8,226 nt of DNA. Origin: Ruminococcus flavefaciens (lineage in GTDB: Bacteria > Bacillota > Clostridia > Oscillospirales > Ruminococcaceae). Below are positions 1 to 5,947 of the stretch, piece after piece; within the stretch, counting starts at the first letter, position 1; the number at the start of each line of letters is the position of its first letter. Position numbers and translations under genes: made by a program. The notes under the pieces are model-generated. The model was given only the letters and a program-made list of their open reading frames with translations. It was not told where the DNA came from and did no database searches. The stretch covers positions 1-8,226 of the forward strand of contig CADBAC010000040.1 of the NCBI GenBank assembly GCA_902792495.1. The letters are read 5' to 3'.

Positions 1-42
1 TTGGATTTTGAGAGAAATGAGGTAATCGTGCATGGGAGATAA
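1..42 (+). CDS. 3' end of an upstream gene (13 residues)
   Basis: The window opens in a reading frame that reads LDFERNEVIVHGR and then TAA at 40-42, so this is most likely the C-terminus of a gene that begins outside the window. The main support is that 2-37 closely resembles 539-567, where a second copy of the same C-terminal coding stretch (LDFKKNEV) precedes the next gene. The following membrane-protein gene starts inside this frame, which suggests translational coupling. Nothing can be said about function from 13 residues. Confidence 0.5.
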   Translation: MDFERNEVIVHGR

Positions 43-466
43 AATGCTTGCAATACTATCTATCGCTTTGGGAATATCTCTGATTTTGATATGGATCATT
101 CCCAATATATTGAATTATCTGAAAGGGAGAAAAGTATTAAACGGCAAAGTGATCGGTATCGACCACGAGAAACGCTCTCTGATAATACGCTACATGATCG
201 ACAAAGAAACATATAATGAGATCGAATATCGTAAGTCAAGCTGTTTCCTTTCAAACAAGATACCAAAAATCGGGCTGCAGGTGAATGTAATAGCAAACAA
301 AAACAATTTATTTCAGCCTTTATCAGTAGTGCTTGCAACAAAAATGATGATCGGTTCAGAAACCGGCTATACTCATACAAGCAGACTTCTCGCAGCTCTG
401 AGGCTTGCAGGACTTGGCTCAGTTCTTATTATCGGTGGAATCTTAATACTTACCGGAGTCTTCTGA
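32..466 (+). CDS. small two-helix membrane protein, DUF3592-like
   Basis: A 144-residue protein with a hydrophobic helix at about residues 5-27, a polar middle (about 33-105) and a second helix at about 121-143. The middle begins GKVIGIDHEKRSLIIRYMID, matching the pattern of DUF3592-like proteins, in which a beta-rich soluble domain lies between two membrane helices. The family has no established function. ATG at 32 has GAGG at 19-22 about 9 bases upstream; ATG at 44 (after GGGAG, 34-38) would remove four residues and is equally plausible. It overlaps the end of the upstream frame by 11 bases, so the two are probably co-transcribed. The family call rests on topology and general pattern only; the existence of the gene is fairly secure. 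Confidence 0.75.
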   Translation: MGDKMLAILSIALGISLILIWIIPNILNYLKGRKVLNGKVIGIDHEKRSLIIRYMIDKETYNEIEYRKSSCFLSNKIPKIGLQVNVIANKNNLFQPLSVVLATKMMIGSETGYTHTSRLLAALRLAGLGSVLIIGGILILTGVF

Positions 467-472
467 CAGAAG

Positions 473-503
473 CCACCTGACACCAAAAACCACAAAATAT
501 CAG
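473..503 (+). repeat. 31-base intergenic repeat, copy 1
   Basis: This stretch just after the membrane-protein gene recurs with about five differences at 1069-1099 after the DUF2262-like gene. Both copies contain CCTGACAC and end with CCACAAAATATCAG. CTGA near the start can pair with TCAG at the end, but the loop is long and I would not call it a terminator. Shared 3' flanks after unrelated small genes suggest that gene units were exchanged or duplicated here. Confidence 0.7.
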
Positions 504-504
504 C

Positions 505-564
505 ATGTTCCTCCCCAACGGCAAGGCACTTGTGAGGCTGGATTTTAAGAAAAACGAGGTGTAA
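505..564 (+). pseudogene. remnant of the 3' end of the upstream gene
   Basis: An open frame from ATG 505 to TAA 562-564 gives 19 residues, MFLPNGKALVRLDFKKNEV. Its end, LDFKKNEV, matches the LDFERNEV at the very start of the window, and the DNA similarity runs through the ribosome binding site region of the following gene. I read it as the leftover 3' end of a second copy of the gene that ends at 42. No ribosome binding site is obvious, so it is probably not translated independently. It could also be a very short real peptide coupled to the gene at 566. Confidence 0.5.
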
Positions 565-565
565 T

Positions 566-1056
566 ATGTCATTTTTATCGAAATTATTCGGCAGTAAAAA
601 GCCTGAAAGAGAGCTCAAAGTCATTCACGACAAATAGATGCAGACGACGTTTCAGAGTACAAAGGCACAGTGAAATGGCACAATTATGATTGTGACATTT
701 TGCTTGATATTGATGAGTTCCCCTGCGAGAACCCAACCATTGAAAAAGCTCTCGCCGTGTTCCATATGCTTTACGAAAATATGGAGGAATGGGACAGAAA
801 GGTCAAGGAGTGTGCCGCGGCTGAATTTATGGACGAAAACGGTATGGTCGAGATATGGGGCGACGGCAAAGAGGACAATGTTCCGCCAATGCCAAAAGAA
901 GAATTCATAAAAGAGATTGCTGTTTTTGAAATACTCATTACAAACAATGGCGAGATAACATTCAGGATACCTGCTGACGGCTTGTTCACTGACCATGAGA
1001 TCGTGATTGAAGCCAAAAGCACCGGTGAGATACTGTCCTGTTCACTTGCGGGATAA
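566..1056 (+). pseudogene. DUF2262-like protein, frameshifted near the N-terminus
   Basis: ATG 566, after GAGGTG at 556-561, opens a frame starting MSFLSKLFGSKKPE, a typical beginning for this protein type, but it stops at TAG 635-637. The rest continues in the frame one base away, through RQIDADDVSEYKGTVKWHNY to TAA 1054-1056. No ATG exists in the second frame before the domain; the first start is GTG 670, inside the sequence that looks homologous, with only a weak AAAGG upstream. A one-base deletion or two-base insertion between about 615 and 636 would explain this. The C-terminal part has the layout of DUF2262 proteins: a KW-x-LLD start, a WDRKVKECAAAEF helix, a PKEEF segment and a final DHEIVIEA stretch. 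The family has no known reaction. A sequencing error or a shortened protein from 670 remain possible. Confidence 0.65.
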
Positions 1057-1068
1057 ACCACTATAAAT

Positions 1069-1099
1069 CCGCCTGACACAACAAGCCACAAAATATCAG
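1069..1099 (+). repeat. 31-base intergenic repeat, copy 2
   Basis: Second copy of the repeat at 473-503, here 12 bases after the DUF2262-like stop codon. Its last bases run into the likely -35 region of the AraC-type gene. Confidence 0.7.
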
Positions 1100-1126
1100 G
1101 ACAGAAAACTCTCACGATGTTATAAT
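1098..1126 (+). promoter_or_regulatory. promoter of the AraC-type regulator
   Basis: A perfect -10 TATAAT at 1121-1126 has a TGn extension just before it. AGGACA at 1098-1103 is a fair -35 with a 17-base spacer. The expected start is near 1133, and a strong ribosome binding site, AAAGGAGGG, follows at 1138-1146. Confidence 0.7.
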
Positions 1127-1152
1127 AGAATCACACTAAAGGAGGGAAAAAC

Positions 1153-2022
1153 ATGAACTTAGCCACAGGTATTCAGAAAGCTATCGACTACATCGAAGCG
1201 CACATCACCGACGAGCTTGATATGGCGGAGGTCGCAAAACAGGCGGCTTGCTCGCCCTACTATTTCCAGAAGATATTCGGTATACTGTGCGGTATCACCG
1301 TAGGCGAATACATCCGTAACAGGCGGCTCACACTTGCCGGCAGTGAGCTGATGAAAACGGACGCAAAGGTCATCGACACGGCGCTGAAATACGGCTATGA
1401 GTCGCCTGAGAGCTTCACAAGAGCGTTCACTCGCTTCCACGGCGTAACGCCTACTGAGGCAAAGCGTGAGGGCGGCAGGCTCCGTTCATTTTCCCGTTTC
1501 AAGGTGCAGATCATTTTGAAAGGCGGTAATTCCATGAATTATAACATCGTTAAAAAGGACGCATTCACAGTGCTTGAAAAGGTTGAGCAGCACACAGTTG
1601 TTGGTGAACAGAACAAGAACACTATCCCCGAATTCTGGGGCAGAGCCAAGTCCGACGGCACTATCACAACTCTGCTTGAACACGCATCGGACAGCACTTT
1701 TATCTACGGTACCTGCTACGGCAACGGTCTCACAGACGCCGAGACCTTCGACTACGGTATCGCCGTGGAGTGTGCTCCCGATACAGTCGCTCCCGAGGGC
1801 TTCCGTGTGAACACTATCCCTGCAAGAACGTGGGTAGTTGCTGAGTGTACAGGTCCCATGCCCGAGGCTATACAGCAGCTCTGGCACGAGCTTTGTGCGG
1901 AGTTCTTCCCCACCTCGGACTACACTCCCACCTACGAAATGGACATCGAGGCTTACCCCGACGGAGATATGCTTTCTCCCGACTACAAGAGCCAGATATG
2001 GATTCCTGTTGTGAGTGAGTAA
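1153..2022 (+). CDS. AraC-family regulator with GyrI-like effector-binding domain
   Basis: A 289-residue DNA-binding regulator in the Rob/SoxS-like arrangement. Residues 1-110 form the AraC double helix-turn-helix: the first around 22-42 (ELDMAEVAKQAACSPYYFQK) and the second around 70-95, ending in the family signature GYESPESFTRAF (81-92). Residues about 129-289 resemble the GyrI-like effector-binding domain, which in relatives binds small molecules and tunes DNA binding; segments such as VVGEQNKNTIPEFW and the late RTWVVAEC fit that fold. Start ATG 1153 follows AAAGGAGGG at ideal spacing. The gene is visibly more GC-rich and uses more C-ending codons than the neighbouring GNAT genes, so it has a different history from them. 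Targets are unknown; such regulators often control efflux or stress genes. Confidence 0.9.
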   Translation: MNLATGIQKAIDYIEAHITDELDMAEVAKQAACSPYYFQKIFGILCGITVGEYIRNRRLTLAGSELMKTDAKVIDTALKYGYESPESFTRAFTRFHGVTPTEAKREGGRLRSFSRFKVQIILKGGNSMNYNIVKKDAFTVLEKVEQHTVVGEQNKNTIPEFWGRAKSDGTITTLLEHASDSTFIYGTCYGNGLTDAETFDYGIAVECAPDTVAPEGFRVNTIPARTWVVAECTGPMPEAIQQLWHELCAEFFPTSDYTPTYEMDIEAYPDGDMLSPDYKSQIWIPVVSE

Positions 2023-2040
2023 AACGCGCACATACAGTTT

Positions 2041-2074
2041 TGCCCCTGAACGTTTCAATTAACGCTCGGGGGCA
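2041..2074. terminator. bidirectional terminator-like hairpin, repeat copy D
   Basis: TGCCCCTGAACGTT at 2041-2054 pairs with AACGCTCGGGGGCA at 2061-2074 around a six-base loop, with one mismatch and one wobble. It lies between the convergent AraC-type gene and the first GNAT gene. The + side is followed by a moderately T-rich stretch (ATTGTGTTTGTTT); the - side has none. The same hairpin recurs at 2955-2984 and 3555-3584. Confidence 0.65.
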
Positions 2075-2109
2075 TTGTGTTTGTTTATGCTGCGGAGATA
2101 AATCAGAAT

Positions 2110-2862
2110 TTAACGTCTGATAGTTATATACTCCGAGGATTTGACAAACCCTAATTTTTCGGCTATTTTTTGTGATGCAGTATTATTTGCATCACATGAC
2201 CAGATAGGGCGTTTGCGCTGTTCAAAACAATACTGTATCATTTTTTCTGCCACTGCAAACCCCAGTCCCATGTGGCGATGATCTGAAACCGTTTCTATCC
2301 CGATGTCAAGTTCATCATTGCTCACAGCAGCCGAAAACGCCCATGACACAGTTTTTTCCTTATACATGACACAATATCCCATTCCATGATTCAGGAATTC
2401 AGAAGTATCTCTCCAAGAAAAACGAGGTGTAATTCGTCCCGATATGCTATCGAACAATTTCTGATTGAATTGACATATCTGATAATCAGAGGATATTTCA
2501 CTCCTTGAACTTGCCTTTTCCAACGGATATTCAAAATTATACCGTTTCCCCAACACAATATCCTGCTTATTTTGGAAGAATGTCATCACCTTTTGGTTTG
2601 CTGAGAACAGTATAAAACGTCTTGACAAACTGCTATCCGCACTTAAAAACATATTATAGATTGTTTCGAGAAAGCAGTCATCACAAGCGCCGTAGAGGAA
2701 AGCAAATCCACAATAGTGCCAAAGTAAGATGGAGTCACGCTCTTTATAAATATCTCCATACTGATTCATTTCAGCGATTGACAGCGGATAAACTGTTCCG
2801 CACGGTGTTTTTTCTATTTGTTGTATGATACTTTTGTATGATGTTTGATTCAGCTTTAGCAT
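2110..2862 (-). CDS. GNAT-family N-acetyltransferase, long form (PF12746-like)
   Basis: A 250-residue acetyltransferase with an extra N-terminal domain (about 1-120) and a C-terminal GNAT domain (about 125-250). The GNAT acetyl-CoA loop is HRHMGLG (195-201), the R/Q-x-x-G-x-G motif; strand 5 and the following helix are seen in WSCDANNTASQKIAEKLGF (221-239). The two-part layout matches the GNAT_acetyltransf (PF12746) group, whose substrates are mostly unknown. Start ATG 2862 is preceded by a strong GGAGGGAG. It is transcribed from a perfect-consensus promoter in repeat copy A and ends before hairpin copy D. Its sequence is clearly different from the two GNAT genes upstream, so the array did not arise by simple tandem duplication of one gene. 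Confidence 0.85.
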   Translation of the reverse strand: MLKLNQTSYKSIIQQIEKTPCGTVYPLSIAEMNQYGDIYKERDSILLWHYCGFAFLYGACDDCFLETIYNMFLSADSSLSRRFILFSANQKVMTFFQNKQDIVLGKRYNFEYPLEKASSRSEISSDYQICQFNQKLFDSISGRITPRFSWRDTSEFLNHGMGYCVMYKEKTVSWAFSAAVSNDELDIGIETVSDHRHMGLGFAVAEKMIQYCFEQRKRPIWSCDANNTASQKIAEKLGFVKSSEYITIRR

Positions 2863-2900
2863 TTTGCTCCCTCCATAAATTCCGATTTATATTAGTATAC

Positions 2901-2929
2901 ATTATACCATAGCATCACTACCGTGTCAA
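2901..2929 (-). promoter_or_regulatory. consensus promoter for the long GNAT gene
   Basis: On the - strand, TTGACA (2924-2929) and TATAAT (2901-2906) are separated by exactly 17 bases, a perfect sigma-A consensus. Expected start near 2894, about 30 bases before the GNAT start codon. Confidence 0.85.
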
Positions 2930-2954
2930 TAAAACACCGCTGTGCGGAGTTCTT

Positions 2955-2984
2955 CCCCTGAACGTTTCAATTAACGCTCAGGAG
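2955..2984 (-). terminator. terminator-like hairpin, repeat copy A
   Basis: A 12-position stem around a six-base loop, downstream of the 157-residue GNAT gene. In the - strand RNA, position 4 from the loop is a G-U pair; in the + strand RNA it would be an A-C mismatch, so the hairpin suits the leftward transcript. One further mismatch is specific to this copy. The missing U-run makes termination strength uncertain. Confidence 0.55.
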
Positions 2985-2993
2985 CATTGTGTT

Positions 2994-3467
2994 TTATTCT
3001 GCTGTTAATATCTGCTTTTCCAGAACGAACCGAGCAAGCTCAACATTACCGTCTGTTTCGGTGGATACTATACGGAATCCGCATTTTTCGGTATAGAACT
3101 TAACATTTTCTTTCTTGTCCACAGGTGTTACTAAAGTTATCTTCTCCCAATCCTCATAAAGAGTCTTTACGAACCTAACCGCTTGTGTACCTATTCCTTT
3201 TCCCTGATACTCAGGAACAATGCACAGGCAAGTGATCTCATACACTCTCATTTCCTGCATTTTACAGGAAACGCACCCAACAGGTTTATTATCGCATAGT
3301 ATGATATATTTCGGATTATCTCTTATTGACGCTTCCATCATTTCTATCGTTTTGCCGTAACCGGGACACGAACCAAATCTCATGTAATCGCTGTAAAATG
3401 AAGCATTGTAGATATTTATCAGCATTTCTGCATCTGCTGTTTCAGCTTTTCTGTATTCTATCGTCAC
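2994..3467 (-). CDS. GNAT-family N-acetyltransferase
   Basis: A 157-residue single-domain acetyltransferase. The acetyl-CoA motif A is clear at 80-94 (CLCIVPEYQGKGIG, with Q88-G-K-G-I-G93), and the C-terminal N121-VKFYTEKCGF segment is the usual motif B. The substrate cannot be told from sequence. I take the GTG at 3465-3467 as the start because MTIEYRKAE begins the fold directly; AAGGAG lies about 10 bases upstream, slightly far. Its promoter lies in repeat copy B, which carries a 5-base deletion between the -10 and -35 elements, so expression may be weak or depend on read-through from the gene upstream. Confidence 0.88.
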   Translation of the reverse strand: MTIEYRKAETADAEMLINIYNASFYSDYMRFGSCPGYGKTIEMMEASIRDNPKYIILCDNKPVGCVSCKMQEMRVYEITCLCIVPEYQGKGIGTQAVRFVKTLYEDWEKITLVTPVDKKENVKFYTEKCGFRIVSTETDGNVELARFVLEKQILTAE

Positions 3468-3505
3468 AGTTTGTCAGCTCCTTGATCTCCGATTTGTATT
3501 AGTAA

Positions 3506-3529
3506 ATTATAGCATCACTGCCGCATCAA
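3506..3529 (-). promoter_or_regulatory. damaged copy of the GNAT promoter
   Basis: The -10 TATAAT is intact (3506-3511), but the -35 has become TTGATG (3524-3529) and the spacer has shrunk from 17 to 12 bases. No better -35 stands at 17 bases. Confidence 0.6.
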
Positions 3530-3554
3530 TAAAACACCGCTGTGCGGAGTTCTT

Positions 3555-3584
3555 CCCCTGAACGTTTCAATTAACGCTCAGGGG
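3555..3584 (-). terminator. terminator-like hairpin, repeat copy B
   Basis: CCCCTGAGCGTT on the - strand pairs over 12 positions with AACGTTCAGGGG (one G-U) around AATTGA. It follows the 149-residue GNAT gene by about 65 bases. There is no U-run directly after it on the - strand. Confidence 0.6.
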
Positions 3585-3650
3585 CATTAACATCTGTTTT
3601 GCTTACTGAGATAAATCAGTATTTATGTGAGAACCTGAATTAAATGAAGT

Positions 3651-4100
3651 TCACTTTCTCGTCTTCCTGTAAAAAACAAAACCGTCCTCTTCTTTTATGA
3701 TCTGATACCCTAATTTTTCGTAAAAAGCGTTTGTCCGTACATTCCAGCTTGGAGTGTCAAGATCAAACTCCGCGGCAAATGGATAGTTCTTTTCTATGCA
3801 CTCCATTAAACGAATTCCATAACCTTTTCTATGATAGACGCTGTCGATGAAAATTCTGCCAATGTACACACTGTTTTTTGTTTCATCCGGGAATATGACG
3901 GCTGCTCCCACAATATCTTTTCCTATCATTGCTTGATACAAATGCCCCTCTTGAGCCATCTGTTTATGCCATTCTACCGAATCATATCCGGGCGGACAGT
4001 CACCTTTTGCACCGCCGACATTTACGTCTGTTTCAAATGCTCTGACAGATATGTCTACAATTGTTTTTATCTGGTTTTCTTCTGCTGTAACAATATACAT
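3651..4100 (-). CDS. GNAT-family N-acetyltransferase
   Basis: A 149-residue single-domain acetyltransferase. Motif A is IFIDSVYHRKGYG (83-95, with R91-K-G-Y-G95) and the motif B region is N124-AFYEKLGY. The central region has a GDCPPGYDS stretch (33-41), seen in a subgroup of Firmicute GNATs of unknown substrate. ATG 4100 follows GAGGAAG at good spacing. It is first in the leftward GNAT array and has its own perfect-consensus promoter in repeat copy C. The three genes have separate promoters and hairpins, so each looks like an independent unit rather than part of one operon. Confidence 0.9.
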   Translation of the reverse strand: MYIVTAEENQIKTIVDISVRAFETDVNVGGAKGDCPPGYDSVEWHKQMAQEGHLYQAMIGKDIVGAAVIFPDETKNSVYIGRIFIDSVYHRKGYGIRLMECIEKNYPFAAEFDLDTPSWNVRTNAFYEKLGYQIIKEEDGFVFYRKTRK

Positions 4101-4127
4101 TCTACTTCCTCAATCGTCTTACAAATC

Positions 4128-4180
4128 TCGATTTATATTAGTAAACATTATACCATAGCATCACTGCCGTGTCAATAAAA
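4128..4180 (-). repeat. terminator-promoter intergenic repeat, copy C (promoter half only)
   Basis: Matches the promoter half of copies A and B closely and then loses similarity abruptly after TCAATAAAA at 4180, where the hairpin half should begin. This marks the right edge of the repeated array; copy D (hairpin half only) marks the left edge. Confidence 0.8.
4147..4175 (-). promoter_or_regulatory. consensus promoter for the first GNAT gene
   Basis: On the - strand TTGACA (4170-4175), a 17-base spacer and TATAAT (4147-4152): a perfect sigma-A consensus, expected start near 4140. Confidence 0.85.
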
Positions 4181-4250
4181 GCTCTATAATACACAAGTTT
4201 TATATGAACAACGAAAAATTGCTTGCTATCCACGCCGATCTATGCTATAA

Positions 4251-4265
4251 GCGGGGAGCCCCCGC
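4251..4265. other. GC-rich hairpin of unclear role
   Basis: GCGGGG pairs with CCCCGC across a three-base loop, in the 275-base gap between the divergent GNAT and hydrolase genes. No T-run follows on either side. Slightly downstream, CGGCAAA (4277-4283) and TTTGCCG (4305-4311) form a second inverted repeat just before the hydrolase promoter, which could be an operator. Nothing else in 4181-4317 stands out. Confidence 0.35.
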
Positions 4266-4317
4266 AGGCTGTTTCACGGCAAAGTTCTTTTCTGTGGGAG
4301 CTTATTTGCCGCGAATG

Positions 4318-4346
4318 TTGCTATTTGGGAGAAAATATGCTATAAT
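4318..4346 (+). promoter_or_regulatory. promoter of the metallo-hydrolase gene
   Basis: TTGCTA (4318-4323), a 17-base spacer and TATAAT (4341-4346) with a TGn extension. Start expected near 4353; the leader is very short, with GGGAGG shortly before ATG 4376. Confidence 0.8.
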
Positions 4347-4375
4347 TGTAGAAAAAACGCCAGGGAGGTCTCACC

Positions 4376-4996
4376 ATGCTTGATTTCATAACCATAAACG
4401 AACAAAGCAGTATCCGCGTTGACGAAGGAAAGATCATTTACTCCGATCCGTACAACATCAACTGCGCACCGCACGATGCTGACATTATCCTCATCACACA
4501 CAGCCACTTCGACCACTACTCCCCTGATGATATCCGCAAGGTAATGAAGTCCGACACTATCATCGTCTGTCCGGACACTGTAAACAAGCCGAAGGAGCTT
4601 GGTCTGACCGTTAAGCAGGTCTCCGCAGGCGAGAAGTTTGAGGTCCTCGGTATCAGATTTGAGGCTGTTCCTGCGTACAATATAGGCAAGCCCTTCCACC
4701 CCAAGTCCAACGGCTGGCTGGGATACATCATCGACAGTCCCGACCACGGACGCATTTACATTGCAGGCGATACGGACATCACTCCCGACAACAAACAAGT
4801 GAAGTGCGACATTGCTCTTATCCCTGCCGGAGGTACATTCACTACCGACGCTTTACAGGCTGCTGAGCTTGCAAACACTATCCGTCCGAAGTATGCGATA
4901 CCTATCCACTACGGAACAGTGGTAGGAAGTCCTGCTGACGGTGAGAAATTCCGCAAGGCTGTTGACAGCGGCATAGAGGTAGTTATAAAAATCTGA
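4376..4996 (+). CDS. metallo-beta-lactamase-fold hydrolase (UlaG/UPF0173-like)
   Basis: A 206-residue metal-dependent hydrolase of the compact group that includes UPF0173 and the UlaG lactonases. Metal ligands are visible: H42-S-H44-F-D46-H47 (THSHFDH), D132 in AGDTD (130-134) and H178 in PIHYG (176-180). The stretch AYNIGKPFHPKSNGWLGYII (100-119) is characteristic of this subgroup and lies over the active site. Family members hydrolyse small lactones, phosphodiesters or unknown substrates, so the reaction is open. There is no signal peptide, so it is cytoplasmic. The length is normal for the group. ATG 4376 follows GGGAGG. It is a single-gene unit with its own promoter and terminator, convergent with the ogt operon. 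Confidence 0.9.
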   Translation: MLDFITINEQSSIRVDEGKIIYSDPYNINCAPHDADIILITHSHFDHYSPDDIRKVMKSDTIIVCPDTVNKPKELGLTVKQVSAGEKFEVLGIRFEAVPAYNIGKPFHPKSNGWLGYIIDSPDHGRIYIAGDTDITPDNKQVKCDIALIPAGGTFTTDALQAAELANTIRPKYAIPIHYGTVVGSPADGEKFRKAVDSGIEVVIKI

Positions 4997-5019
4997 TGAT
5001 AAATATCGTGAACAGTAAG

Positions 5020-5045
5020 AAGGCAGCCATTGCGGCTGCCTTTTT
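5020..5045 (+). terminator. intrinsic terminator of the metallo-hydrolase gene
   Basis: AAGGCAGCC (5020-5028) and GGCTGCCTT (5034-5042) form a perfect 9-bp stem around ATTGC and run into TTTTT (5041-5045). The hairpin ends just before the stop codon of the convergent ogt gene (5048-5050), so it may also stop the leftward transcript, though the T-run on that side is weak. Confidence 0.9.
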
Positions 5046-5047
5046 CA

Positions 5048-5545
5048 TTATATTTCGTACTTCTCAAGTTTCAGAAGGGCTGTCTTTTTATCCAAACCGC
5101 CTGCATAACCTGTCAGACTGCCGTCTGCTCCGACAACTCTATGACAGGGAATTATTATCGATATGGGATTATGTCCGACGGCACTGCCGACTGCCTGAGC
5201 CGACATATGCTCAGCACCTTGCTGATTTGCGATGATATTTGCTATCTCGCCATAGGTCATTGTCTGTCCGTAAGGTATTGTCAGAAGTATGTCGTACACT
5301 ACCTTTCGGAACGGCGTTGTGTGCAGACTTATAGGCGGAGTGAAGCCCGGCTCTTTTCCGCTGAAATAAATATCGAGCCATTTGACGGTTTCGGTAAATA
5401 TCGGCAGCTCTGCTTCGGTGCTTTCCGATATGAGCTTATGGGGAAAGTATTTCTGCCCGTCGAACCATAAGCCTGTCAGTGCTTCGCCGTCACTGGCAAG
5501 GGTTATACCTCCGAGGGGAGAGGTATAGTGAAATGTGTTATTCAT
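5048..5545 (-). CDS. ogt: methylated-DNA-[protein]-cysteine S-methyltransferase
   Basis: A 165-residue suicide DNA-repair protein that moves the alkyl group from O6-alkylguanine onto its own cysteine. The active site is IIIPCHRV with C134 in P-C-H-R-V (133-137); PYGQTMTYGEIA (91-102) and GSLTGYAGGLDKK (142-154) are the usual flanking conserved blocks, so it is intact. Residues 1-70 form the variable N-terminal domain. One detail is unusual against the classical enzymes: the residue before AVG (118-120), the nucleotide-flipping arginine finger in human AGT and E. coli Ogt, is Gln117 here. It lies 8 bases after the preceding gene, so the two form an operon. It has no Ada regulatory domain. Upstream binding site AAGAAAG is weak, consistent with coupling. 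Confidence 0.93.
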   Translation of the reverse strand: MNNTFHYTSPLGGITLASDGEALTGLWFDGQKYFPHKLISESTEAELPIFTETVKWLDIYFSGKEPGFTPPISLHTTPFRKVVYDILLTIPYGQTMTYGEIANIIANQQGAEHMSAQAVGSAVGHNPISIIIPCHRVVGADGSLTGYAGGLDKKTALLKLEKYEI

Positions 5546-5553
5546 TGTCTTTC

Positions 5554-5886
5554 TTATTGTTGACTTGATATTTCTATCAGTTCGTCCATCGTATATTCTT
5601 TATATCTGTTTGCAGAAAATATGGAATCTGTTGTGTCAGGAATATTCTTCATAGCTTTTTTCAAATCGATTTCCCGAGGCAATGATAAAATGTTTCCTTC
5701 TTCATCTTCCAGCTTTATTGCACAGAAGATAAACTCACCTTTTTCAAGATCAAACTCAAAAAAATCCGAAACTTCAGTAGCTTCAACATCTAAAAAAACA
5801 GATTGTTTCTCAATAAATGTTTCATAAATTAGTTCCTTTAATGCTTTTTCGCTTATTTTAATAAGTCTTACTTTATCCTTATCCAT
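5554..5886 (-). CDS. acidic hypothetical protein, first gene of the ogt operon
   Basis: A 110-residue protein that I do not recognise. It is acidic, with many Glu and Asp, no membrane segment, no signal peptide and no cysteine motif. A helix is likely at the start (KISEKALKELIYETFIEK), followed by a beta-rich middle (SVFLDVEATEVSDFFEFD, then GEFIFCAIKLED) and a helical C-terminus ending in YTMDELIEISSQQ. This layout would suit a small immunity or adaptor-like protein, but that is only an impression. I chose ATG 5884-5886 because GGAG lies six bases upstream; a TTG at 5898 overlaps that site and is less likely. It is transcribed from a promoter divergent from the tRNA/RNA-ligase operon, sharing a pair of inverted repeats with it, so shared regulation is possible. 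Confidence 0.8.
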   Translation of the reverse strand: MDKDKVRLIKISEKALKELIYETFIEKQSVFLDVEATEVSDFFEFDLEKGEFIFCAIKLEDEEGNILSLPREIDLKKAMKNIPDTTDSIFSANRYKEYTMDELIEISSQQ

Positions 5887-5947
5887 ATTATACTCCAATC
5901 ATAGCTTTAGCACTGGTTTTATATTTCTATATCAATGCCTCAATTGT

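Larger units (their letters stand above)
2881..2988 (-). repeat. terminator-promoter intergenic repeat, copy A
   Basis: A unit of about 105 bases that is nearly identical to 3488-3588 and shares its promoter half with 4128-4180 and its hairpin half with 2043-2076. Read on the - strand it contains a hairpin that could end the gene before it and then a promoter for the gene after it. Copies A and B match without gaps over about 60 bases (TCAATAAAACACCGCTGTGC onwards) apart from one base. Confidence 0.85.
3488..3588 (-). repeat. terminator-promoter intergenic repeat, copy B
   Basis: Second complete copy of the unit at 2881-2988, lying between two other unrelated GNAT genes. It differs mainly by a short deletion in the promoter part and a restored hairpin base (GGGG against GGAG in copy A). 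Similarity with copy D continues a little beyond the hairpin: both are followed at a similar distance by GAGATAAATCAG (3608-3619 here; 2095-2106 in D). Confidence 0.85.

Noticed and set aside
1486..2058. 190-residue open frame on the - strand opposite the AraC-type gene
   Set aside because: A shadow of the GC-rich coding strand; the protein has no recognisable features and overlaps the hairpin at its start.
2041..3588. CRISPR array
   Set aside because: The repeats are few, about 100 bases long and separated by genes.
2041..4180. Integron-type gene cassette array
   Set aside because: Same-strand acetyltransferase genes each followed by a palindrome resemble cassettes, but the hairpins lack proper RYYYAAC/GTTRRRY core sites, each gene has its own promoter and no integrase is seen.
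4204..4383. 59-residue open frame on the + strand upstream of the metallo-hydrolase
   Set aside because: It has no ribosome binding site and runs through the hydrolase promoter and ribosome binding site; the composition looks accidental.
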